A DNA stretch of 5,670 nt, taken from NCBI GenBank assembly GCA_025451425.1, contig JANWKK010000068.1, forward strand, positions 1 through 5,670, in the 5' to 3' direction. The position numbers were made by a program, and so were the translations under genes. This stretch comes from Gemmatimonadaceae bacterium. Its GTDB lineage: Bacteria > Gemmatimonadota > Gemmatimonadetes > Gemmatimonadales > Gemmatimonadaceae. Below are positions 1 through 5,670 of this stretch, in pieces. Numbering within the stretch: the first letter of the stretch is position 1; every line of letters starts with the position of its first letter. The notes under the pieces are model-generated. The model searched no databases. It was not told the origin of the DNA and saw only the letters and a list, made by a program, of their open reading frames with translations.

Positions 1-38
1 CCCGACGCCGTCAGCGCAGCGCCGCGCGCGAACGATGA
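1..38 (+). CDS. Possible 3' end of an upstream gene with an arginine-rich tail
   Basis: Reading from base 3, the frame gives RRRQRSAARER and then a TGA stop at 36-38, which leaves 30 bases before the infA start. A basic, low-complexity tail like this is common at the end of DEAD-box RNA helicases and other RNA-binding proteins, and such genes do occur near infA in some bacteria, but eleven residues cannot identify a family. The other two forward frames stay open past the infA start and would need long overlaps with it, so this frame is the most economical choice. In G+C-rich DNA an arginine-rich string can also arise by chance, so this may not be coding at all. Confidence 0.25.
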   Translation, partial: RRRQRSAARER

Positions 39-68
39 CCGCAGCGCCGAACCGCGAGTCGAGGCGAC

Positions 69-290
69 ATGGCCAAGGAAGAGCCGATACAACTCGAGGG
101 ACAGGTGACCGAGGTGCTGCCGAATGCGACGTTTCGCGTGTTGCTGACGAACGGGCATACCGTGCTGGCCACGCTTGGCGGTAACATGCGTCGATTTCGC
201 ATTCGCGTTCTCCAGGGCGATCGGGTCACCATCGAAGTTTCCCCCTACGATTTGAGTCGCGGTCGCATCATTTTCAGGCACAAGACATAG
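69..290 (+). CDS. infA: Translation initiation factor IF-1
   Basis: This 73-residue protein matches IF-1 over its whole length (the family is usually about 72 residues). IF-1 is a single OB-fold (S1-like) cytoplasmic protein that binds the 30S ribosomal A site and, with IF-2 and IF-3, controls selection of the initiator tRNA. Diagnostic blocks are MAKEE at the N-terminus, the G-x-V-x-E-x-LPNA-x-FRV strand at residues 11-24, NGH at 28-30, the IRVLQGDRV segment at about 45-53, and the closing [10 protein letters not shown] block at about 58-67. The ATG at 69 is preceded by GAGG at 61-64, a short but acceptable ribosome binding site. The central loop reads [11 protein letters not shown] where most IF-1 proteins have (I/V)SGKMRKxxIR, so it is somewhat divergent. 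It is not surrounded by ribosomal-protein genes here, so it could be a stand-alone main copy or a second paralogue. Confidence 0.95.
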   Translation: MAKEEPIQLEGQVTEVLPNATFRVLLTNGHTVLATLGGNMRRFRIRVLQGDRVTIEVSPYDLSRGRIIFRHKT

Positions 291-300
291 CAGAGAGTGG

Positions 301-350
301 GGCCACGCGGTCGTGCCGCGGGCGTGAGTCCCCGGGTCTGTCGCGCGGCC
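301..350 (+). terminator. Imperfect GC-rich inverted repeat after infA
   Basis: In the 74-base gap between infA and the porin gene, GGCCACGCG (301-309) can pair with CGCGCGGCC (342-350) with a single A-C mismatch, and G310 could add a G-U pair to T341. The 31-base interior holds smaller self-complementary pieces (CACGC at 304-308 with GCGTG at 322-326, and CCGCGG at 316-321). No T-run follows, so it does not look like a standard intrinsic terminator. It could partly insulate infA from the downstream genes, fold in the porin mRNA leader, or be a by-product of G+C-rich sequence. Confidence 0.2.
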
Positions 351-364
351 AGTGCGTTGACAGC

Positions 365-1465
365 ATGCCCCCCTCCCGCCTAACGGCGCTCGTTTTCGCC
401 ACGATCGTCGCGCTCCCCGTCTACGCGCAGGATACGACCTCATCAGCGTCGAGTCCTCCCCCTCCTCCCCCTCCCACACCGTCGCCATCCGTCAGGGTCG
501 ACGGCTTCTTACAACTCTGGTACGTCGACGGGCACACGATCACCAACGCCCACGATACCTATCGGGTGCGGCGCGCTTTCGTGATGGTGAACGGCCTCAT
601 TTCGCCGCGTGTCCGCTGGCGCGTGGGTGTCGACGCGTCAAAGCTGCTCACCCTAACGAAATCGTCGACGGTCGTCGGCGATTCGACTGTCTTGAGCGAC
701 GCGAGTGTCGACCAGCGTTCTCGGATTCTCCAGGATGCTGCAATCACCATCGCGCTCACTCCTGCTTTTCACCTCGATGTCGGGCAGCAGCTCATTCCCC
801 TCTCGTACGAGGGCGTTGCGCTTACCTGGAATGTCGAAACGGTTCAGCGTACGATGTTCATCGAGGAGCGCGCGCGGGGCGGCACCCTCGGCGATATTCG
901 CGACATCGGCGCCACTGCGCTTGGAAGCGCCGTCGACGGCTACGTCAGTTATCAGGTCGGCATCTTCAACGACATGGGCGACAGCCAGAACAACACTGAC
1001 CAGAATGATCAGAAAGCGACGATCGGCCGGATCGTGTTGACCGTTCCGGGTCTCTCGGCTCTTCAGCTCGGCGCCTCTGGAGGCTTCGAGGGTGCGTCCC
1101 GAGTCGGCGATCGGCGCGAGCGCGCCGGCGGTGAAGGGCAATTTCGCAATCGCTGGCTGACGCTTCGCTCCGAAGTCATGGGTGCGCGTGACGGCGACAC
1201 TCGGCGACTCGGTTACTACGGTTTGGGAGCGGTTCGGCCGACGACGGATATCGAATTGGTTGGTCGTTGGGACTATTGGGACCCCGATCTGCATAACGAG
1301 GCCGGGCCCGTCAATATTGCGGAGCGCCAGATCACGGCGGGCGGGAGCTACTTCATCGAGAGCGGAGTGACGCGTCTTTCCGCCAACGTTGTCCACTCGA
1401 CCTTCCCGAGTCACCGGCTCTCGCCAACGAACGAATTGCTTCTCGGCTTACACGTCGTCTGGTAA
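365..1465 (+). CDS. Phosphate-selective-type outer-membrane porin (OprO/OprP-like)
   Basis: The product has 366 residues. Residues 1-21 form a Sec signal peptide: an arginine at position 5, a hydrophobic core at about 6-18, and a VYA cleavage site before Q22. A linker follows with seven consecutive prolines (31-37). The rest is a beta-barrel pattern: alternating polar and hydrophobic strands, an opening strand with VDGFLQLWY, YRVRRAFVMVNG (about 61-72), a central VGIFNDMGDSQN segment (about 199-210), and a final strand ending LHVVW. A terminal aromatic residue is the usual recognition signal for the BAM assembly machine. This pattern fits the OprO/OprP porin family (Pfam Porin_O_P); despite the name, many members have no demonstrated phosphate selectivity, so the solute is unknown. 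The ATG at 365 is chosen because the signal peptide begins there, although no clear Shine-Dalgarno sequence precedes it. The ATPase gene starts four bases after the stop. Confidence 0.82.
   Translation: MPPSRLTALVFATIVALPVYAQDTTSSASSPPPPPPPTPSPSVRVDGFLQLWYVDGHTITNAHDTYRVRRAFVMVNGLISPRVRWRVGVDASKLLTLTKSSTVVGDSTVLSDASVDQRSRILQDAAITIALTPAFHLDVGQQLIPLSYEGVALTWNVETVQRTMFIEERARGGTLGDIRDIGATALGSAVDGYVSYQVGIFNDMGDSQNNTDQNDQKATIGRIVLTVPGLSALQLGASGGFEGASRVGDRRERAGGEGQFRNRWLTLRSEVMGARDGDTRRLGYYGLGAVRPTTDIELVGRWDYWDPDLHNEAGPVNIAERQITAGGSYFIESGVTRLSANVVHSTFPSHRLSPTNELLLGLHVVW
454..475 (+). repeat. 9-bp tandem repeat encoding the proline linker of the porin
   Basis: TCCTCCCCC occurs twice in perfect tandem (454-462 and 463-471), followed by a partial third copy (TCC, then C475). 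The tract is 22 bases of pure pyrimidine on the + strand, so the opposite, template strand is pure purine with several G-runs. The unit is three codons long, so gain or loss of a copy would lengthen or shorten the proline linker at porin residues 31-37 without breaking the frame. Confidence 0.8.
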
Positions 1466-1469
1466 TCGC

Positions 1470-2417
1470 ATGCAGCTTCGCATCGAGAATCTGTCGAAGA
1501 CCTATCCGAACGGCACGCGCGCGCTGGATGACGTCACGCTCTCTATAGCGCCCGGCATGTTCGGCCTGCTCGGTCCTAACGGCGCCGGCAAGTCCACGCT
1601 CATGCGCATCGTTGCGACGCTCCAGGAGCCCGATACGGGAAGCGTTCATCTCGGAGACATCGACGTGCTGCGCGACAAGGAAGCGGTTCGCCGCACACTT
1701 GGCTATCTGCCGCAGGAGTTTGGCGTCTATCCAAAGGTCACCGCCGAGGATCTGCTCGATCATTTTGCTGTGCTGAAGGGAATCACCGATCGCGCCGAGC
1801 GCCGCCGTCTTGTCACGGCGTTGCTGGAGCAGACGAATCTGCAGGCAGACCGCGCGAAGCAACTCGGTGGCTTCTCCGGCGGCATGCGCCAGCGGTTCGG
1901 CATTGCGGTCGCGCTGCTGGGCAATCCGCGCCTCATCATCGTCGACGAGCCTACTGCCGGACTCGATCCGGAGGAGCGCGTCCGCTTCCTGAACCTGCTC
2001 TCTGAGCTCGGACAGAACAGCATCGTCATTCTCTCGACGCATATCGTCGACGACGTGAGCGAGTTGTGCTCGCGCGTTGCGATCATCGATCGAGGCCGCA
2101 TTCGCCTCGAGGACGATCCGCAAGCCGCCGTCGCGCGCCTGCATGGACGGATCTGGCGACGCGTCGTGACACGTGATGATCTCGCGAAGCATCAGGAGCG
2201 ATTCGCCGTCCTCTCGACGAAGCTCCTCGCGGGCCGCACGGTCGTTCGTGTGCTCGCGGATGCGCGCCCTGAAGCCGGCTACGAGCCGGCGGAGCCGGGT
2301 TTAGAAGATGTGTATTTCGCGGCGATGCGTATCGCGCACGCGCCCGAAACGAAGGCGTTCGCCGCCGACGCGCCGCCTGCTGCACCCGCTTTCGGAGCAC
2401 GCGCGGGAGGGGAGTGA
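1470..2417 (+). CDS. ABC transporter ATP-binding protein (NatA/CcmA type)
   Basis: This 315-residue cytoplasmic ATPase should power the permease encoded next to it. All the nucleotide-binding motifs are visible: Walker A GPNGAGKST (35-43), Q-loop glutamine Q82 in GYLPQEFGVYP, signature FSGGMRQR (135-142), Walker B LIIVDEP (155-161) with catalytic glutamate E160, D-loop GLDP (164-167) and the switch histidine H191 in STH. FSGGM instead of LSGGQ is normal for this subfamily. After the core there is a C-terminal extension with GLEDVYF (277-283), typical of exporter-type NatA-like ATPases, and then an alanine/proline-rich tail. The open frame continues upstream to a TTG at 1389 inside the porin gene, but ATG 1470 is preferred because MQLRIENLSKTYPNG is the normal start of the fold. 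It has no obvious Shine-Dalgarno site, so translation may be coupled to the porin gene four bases upstream. Its TGA shares an A with the ATG of the next gene. Confidence 0.93.
   Translation: MQLRIENLSKTYPNGTRALDDVTLSIAPGMFGLLGPNGAGKSTLMRIVATLQEPDTGSVHLGDIDVLRDKEAVRRTLGYLPQEFGVYPKVTAEDLLDHFAVLKGITDRAERRRLVTALLEQTNLQADRAKQLGGFSGGMRQRFGIAVALLGNPRLIIVDEPTAGLDPEERVRFLNLLSELGQNSIVILSTHIVDDVSELCSRVAIIDRGRIRLEDDPQAAVARLHGRIWRRVVTRDDLAKHQERFAVLSTKLLAGRTVVRVLADARPEAGYEPAEPGLEDVYFAAMRIAHAPETKAFAADAPPAAPAFGARAGGE
2405..2414 (+). promoter_or_regulatory. Ribosome binding site for the permease-peptidase gene
   Basis: GGGAGGGGAG lies just before the ATG at 2417. The GGAGG core (2406-2410) is six bases from the start codon, a near-optimal Shine-Dalgarno arrangement. 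It sits inside the last codons of the ATPase gene and supports 2417 as the start. It is the strongest ribosome binding site in the window and contrasts with the weak ones before the porin and ATPase genes. Confidence 0.75.
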
Positions 2418-5400
2418 TGGACCAATTCCTCTCCGTCCTCCGGTGGGAGGTCGTGTACTACCTCCGTCGCATCTCGACGTGGGTTTACTTCGGCATCTAT
2501 GCGCTGATCGGCTTCCTGTTCATGCTGCTGAGCGGCGGCGCATTCAAGGAGGCGTCGGCGGTCTTTGGCGGGGGCGGGAAGGTCCTTGCGAACGCGCCCT
2601 TCGCCATCGCGGCTCTCATGCCGACCATCGCGCTCTGCGGCATGTCGATCGTCGCCGCTGTGGCAGGAAACGCGATTTATCGCGATTACGACGCGCGGAT
2701 GGAATCGCTCGTCTACAGCACGCCGATCTCCAAACGCGCCTTTCTCGGCGGCCGGTTCGTCGGCACGCTCGCGATCAACGGCATCATTTTGCTGGGCATC
2801 GTCGTCGGACTGATCCTGGCCTCGAAGTCGCCATGGGTGAAGCCCGACAAGTTCGGTCCGTTCGATCTCTGGGTGTACCTCTCGCCGTACCTGACGCTGG
2901 TTCTGCCGAACCTGTTGTTCACCGCGGCGATCTTCTTCGCCCTGCCCGCCATGACGCGGCAGATGGTGCCTAACTACGTCGGCGGCGTTTTGCTGTTGCT
3001 CGGCTATCTGATGGGCGGCTCGCTCCTCAACGACCTCACCGACAAGCACACTGGGGCGCTGCTCGATCCCTTCGGACTGCGCGCAACACAGGTGCTCACG
3101 CAATACTGGTCCATCGCGGACAAGAATGCGCGCAATGTGCCGCTCTCGGGCGTGCTGGCGTCGAATCGGCTGATCTGGATTGTCGTCGGCCTCGCGGTGT
3201 TCGCGCTCGCGTACGCGCGCTTTCGCTTTTCGTATGCGGCGTCTGATCCCAAGGGTCACATCGATCCGTCGGCGACGCCTGCTGCCGAGACGATGCCACC
3301 GATACCGGAGCCCGTTCGAACAGTCGAGCTGCCGGCTGCGACGCAACATTTCGATTGGCGCGCTCGCCTCGAACAGTACTGGTCCCTAACGACGCGCTCC
3401 TTCTGGCGGATTGTTCGGAACGCTTACTTCTACGCCATTGTCGGAGCGGGCATTCTCTATATCATCTTCGTCGCGCAACAGGTCGGGAAGCTCTTTGGTA
3501 CGGTGACCTGGCCAGTGACGTATCAGATGATCGAGATCTTGAACGGCCAGTTCGGTCTGTTCATGCTCGTCATCATCGCGTTCTACTCCGGAGAGCTCGT
3601 GTGGGCGGAGAGGGACGTAAAAATGGGTCAGATCACCGACGCGACGCCGCTGCCTAACGTGACGGCGCTCCTCGCCAAGCTCACGGCGCTCATCGCGGTG
3701 CTGGCGTTGCTCCTCAGCGTGGTCATGCTCACGGGCATCGCAACGCAGGCGGCGAAGGGATACACACGGTTTGAGATCGGATTGTACCTCCAGGCGCTCT
3801 TCGGCTTTCGTCTGATCGACCTGGTGCTGCTCGCCGTGCTCGCGATGACGATCCACGTCATCGTGGACCACAAGTACGTCGGGCACCTGCTCATCTTCGT
3901 CGTCTTCATCGGCTTGCCGTTGATGCCCGGCACGCTGGGCCTCGAGCGCAATTTGTACCAGTATGGCGGCGACGGCGGATTGCAGTACTCGGATATGAAC
4001 CGGTGGGGACCGTTCGCCCATCCGTTCATCTATTGGAAGTTGTACTGGTGTGCGTTCGCGATCCTGCTCGCGGTGCTCACCAACCTGCTCTGGGTGCGCG
4101 GCGAGGAAACTCATGCTCGCTGGCGTGCGCAGCTGGCCCGCATTCGCTTTGGTCGCCCAGCTCGCGGCGTCACTGCTTTCGCCGGCTTGGCCTTCGTTGG
4201 TCTTGGGGGTTTCCTGTTTTACAACACGGACATCCTGAACCGCTTCACGACAGGCAATCAGCGTCGTCATCAACGCGCGGAGTACGAAAGGCTCTACAAG
4301 CGCTACGAGCACGCGCCGCAGCCGCGGATCACGGCAGTGCAAATCCATGTGGACCTCGTGCCGGAGCGTGGGGACATGCGTGCGCGCGGCCACTACGTCC
4401 TCCGTAACAAGACGAAAGTCGCGATCGATAGCATCCAACTACGCCTCGATCGCGACCTCAAGGTCAGCACGCTTGCGTTCGATCGACCCGCGCGCGTCGT
4501 TCTCGCCGACAGCGCTCACGAGTACTACTTCCACAAGCTCGACACGCCGCTCGCGCCGGGCGACTCGCTGATTCTCAACTTCGATCTCGCGCGGCGCACG
4601 CGCGGTTTCGAGAACAGCGTCGACAACACCGATCTCGCGTCGAATGGCACGTTCATCGAGAATGGTGCCTTCATGCCAGGCATCGGTTACGAGCCGCGCC
4701 TCGAGCTCTCCGACGACGACGATCGCAAGAAGGAGAAGCTCGCGCCGGTGCCACGCATGAAGCCGCCGACGGACTCCTTCGCGCGTGCGAACAACTACAT
4801 CAGTCACGACTCCGACTGGCTCGACTACGACGCGACGGTCAGTACGGCCCCCGATCAGATCGCGATCACGTCGGGCTATCTGCAGCGTGAGTGGACGGAG
4901 AACGGGCGCCGCTATTTCCACTACAAGATGGATTCGCCAATCCTGAACCTCTGGGCGTTCCAGTCGGCTCGTTATGCGACGGCCAAGGATACGTGGAAGG
5001 CACCTGACGGACGCACCATCGACATCGCTGTCTACTATCATCCGACGCACACTTGGAACGTGAAGCGGATGATCGACGGCGTGAAGAAGTCGCTCGATTA
5101 CTACACGGAGAACTTCGGGCCGTACCAACATCATCAAGTGCGGATTGTCGAGTTCCCACGATACGCGACGTTCGCTCAATCCCTGCCCAACACGATCCCC
5201 TACTCGGAAGCGATCGGTTTCATCGCCAGAGTCGACGAGCCCGACGACATCGATTATCCGTTCTACGTCACCGCGCACGAAGTCGCGCACCAATGGTGGG
5301 CGCACCAGGTCATCGGCGCCGACGCGCAGGGATCGACGATGCTCTCCGAGACGCTCGCGCAGTACTCGGCGTTGATGGTCATGGAGAAAGAGTTCGGTGC

Positions 5401-5670
5401 CGCGGCGATGCGTCGCTTCCTCGGCTACGAGCTCGATCAATATCTCATCGGACGCAGCACGGAGCGAAAGCGCGAGATGCCGATCGAACTCAACGAGAAC
5501 CAGCCCTACATCCATTACAACAAGGGCTCGCTCGTGATGTACGCGCTGCGTGATTACATCGGCGAAGATCGAATGAATGCCGCGATTCGCGGCTTTCTCA
5601 ATGCCGAGAAATTCCGTGGACCGCCCTATCCGACGTCGCTCGAACTTGTGGACTCGCTGCGCGCGGCCAC
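2417..5670 (+). CDS. ABC-2-type permease fused to M1-family metallopeptidase (3' truncated by window edge)
   Basis: An uninterrupted frame of 1084 codons runs to the right edge. I place 13 hydrophobic segments by eye at about 22-38, 62-84, 114-135, 157-178, 187-204, 252-267, 337-353, 378-396, 415-442, 458-483, 487-504, 541-560 and 585-602. This looks like two six-helix ABC-2 permease halves plus one anchoring helix; with a cytoplasmic N-terminus it puts everything after about 603 in the periplasm. From about 638 the protein resembles M1 (gluzincin) peptidases, with zinc site HEVAH at 954-958, third ligand E978 in LSETLAQYS, and HYNKGSLVMY at 1033-1042, where Y1034 matches the catalytic tyrosine. 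The position of the family's GxMEN motif reads AQSLPN (920-925), so the usual N-terminus-binding glutamate is absent. The gene overlaps the ATPase stop by one base, implying an exporter complex. Similar permease-M1 fusions, mostly about 1200 residues as I recall, occur in Bacteroidota and Gemmatimonadota; substrate and peptidase activity are unknown to me. Perhaps 100 residues are missing. Confidence 0.9.
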   Translation, partial: MDQFLSVLRWEVVYYLRRISTWVYFGIYALIGFLFMLLSGGAFKEASAVFGGGGKVLANAPFAIAALMPTIALCGMSIVAAVAGNAIYRDYDARMESLVYSTPISKRAFLGGRFVGTLAINGIILLGIVVGLILASKSPWVKPDKFGPFDLWVYLSPYLTLVLPNLLFTAAIFFALPAMTRQMVPNYVGGVLLLLGYLMGGSLLNDLTDKHTGALLDPFGLRATQVLTQYWSIADKNARNVPLSGVLASNRLIWIVVGLAVFALAYARFRFSYAASDPKGHIDPSATPAAETMPPIPEPVRTVELPAATQHFDWRARLEQYWSLTTRSFWRIVRNAYFYAIVGAGILYIIFVAQQVGKLFGTVTWPVTYQMIEILNGQFGLFMLVIIAFYSGELVWAERDVKMGQITDATPLPNVTALLAKLTALIAVLALLLSVVMLTGIATQAAKGYTRFEIGLYLQALFGFRLIDLVLLAVLAMTIHVIVDHKYVGHLLIFVVFIGLPLMPGTLGLERNLYQYGGDGGLQYSDMNRWGPFAHPFIYWKLYWCAFAILLAVLTNLLWVRGEETHARWRAQLARIRFGRPARGVTAFAGLAFVGLGGFLFYNTDILNRFTTGNQRRHQRAEYERLYKRYEHAPQPRITAVQIHVDLVPERGDMRARGHYVLRNKTKVAIDSIQLRLDRDLKVSTLAFDRPARVVLADSAHEYYFHKLDTPLAPGDSLILNFDLARRTRGFENSVDNTDLASNGTFIENGAFMPGIGYEPRLELSDDDDRKKEKLAPVPRMKPPTDSFARANNYISHDSDWLDYDATVSTAPDQIAITSGYLQREWTENGRRYFHYKMDSPILNLWAFQSARYATAKDTWKAPDGRTIDIAVYYHPTHTWNVKRMIDGVKKSLDYYTENFGPYQHHQVRIVEFPRYATFAQSLPNTIPYSEAIGFIARVDEPDDIDYPFYVTAHEVAHQWWAHQVIGADAQGSTMLSETLAQYSALMVMEKEFGAAAMRRFLGYELDQYLIGRSTERKREMPIELNENQPYIHYNKGSLVMYALRDYIGEDRMNAAIRGFLNAEKFRGPPYPTSLELVDSLRAA

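Noticed and set aside
357..362. Perfect TTGACA, a consensus -35 box, just before the porin start
   Set aside because: The spacing would put the -10 box at about 381-386, where TAACGG is a poor match, and transcription would start inside the signal-peptide codons. It is more likely chance.
1389..1469. Upstream extension of the ATPase frame to a TTG at 1389
   Set aside because: The extra 27 residues lie inside the porin gene and do not resemble an ABC ATPase N-terminus. ATG 1470 starts exactly where the family fold begins.
653..2192. Minus-strand open frames 653-1414 and 1353-2192
   Set aside because: They are antisense to the porin and the ATPase, both of which carry strong family signatures on the + strand, and they show no family motif of their own.
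2308..2973. Plus-strand open frame of 221 codons overlapping the ATPase end and permease start
   Set aside because: It is an arginine-rich out-of-frame reading of the permease gene. The frame from 2417 has a strong ribosome binding site and real membrane segments.
2279..3349. Minus-strand open frame of 356 codons opposite the ATPase end and first permease half
   Set aside because: The product is a low-complexity, R/E/D/Q-rich string with no hydrophobic core or family motif. The + strand here encodes clear membrane helices.
4709..4738. Charged SDDDDRKKEK stretch in the periplasmic part (residues 765-774) as a possible insertion or processing site
   Set aside because: As I recall, related permease-M1 fusions carry a similar charged ELSDD segment here, so it is probably a normal surface loop.
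3386..5515. Two long abutting minus-strand open frames (3386-4438 and 4439-5515), each about 350 codons
   Set aside because: They lie antisense to the permease-M1 gene, whose domains and motifs are unmistakable. Their translations are rich in R, E, D, Q, V and H with no recognisable fold, as expected opposite a G+C-rich gene.
4240..5670. A separate stand-alone aminopeptidase gene downstream of the permease
   Set aside because: The frame runs without a stop from the permease through the M1 domain, and I see no frameshift or new start with a ribosome binding site at the junction, so it is one fused gene.

Overview
The window is a compact, fully coding stretch of a high-G+C (roughly 60% or more, estimated by eye) Gram-negative chromosome. 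An outer-membrane porin with a signal peptide, a GC-rich third codon position and an ABC permease fused to a metallopeptidase would fit Gemmatimonadota or a similar soil phylum such as Acidobacteriota. That assignment is an impression from protein similarity recalled from memory, not a search.

Layout, all on the + strand. Positions 1-38 may hold the last codons of an arginine-rich upstream protein. Positions 69-290 encode translation initiation factor IF-1 (infA). A 74-base gap (291-364) follows, with an imperfect GC-rich inverted repeat. Positions 365-1465 encode a phosphate-selective-type (OprO/OprP-like) outer-membrane porin. Four bases later, at 1470-2417, comes an ABC-transporter ATPase of the NatA/CcmA type. 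Its stop overlaps the start of a very large gene (2417 to beyond 5670) that encodes a duplicated ABC-2-type permease fused to an M1-family zinc metallopeptidase. This last gene is cut by the right edge after 1084 codons and is not interrupted by any stop.

The porin, ATPase and permease-peptidase genes are packed tightly enough to be one transcription unit. Taken together they suggest an inner-membrane ABC exporter with two fused permease halves, one ATPase that would act as a homodimer, a zinc peptidase domain held on the periplasmic face, and an outer-membrane channel made alongside it. The substrate is unknown. The peptidase domain keeps the zinc site (H954, H958, E978) and the likely catalytic tyrosine (Y1034). 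It has one extra residue before the third zinc ligand and lacks the GxMEN motif that classical M1 aminopeptidases use to grip the substrate N-terminus, so calling it simply an aminopeptidase is unsafe.

No tRNA, rRNA, CRISPR, insertion sequence or phage feature was seen, and there is no gene-free stretch longer than 74 bases.
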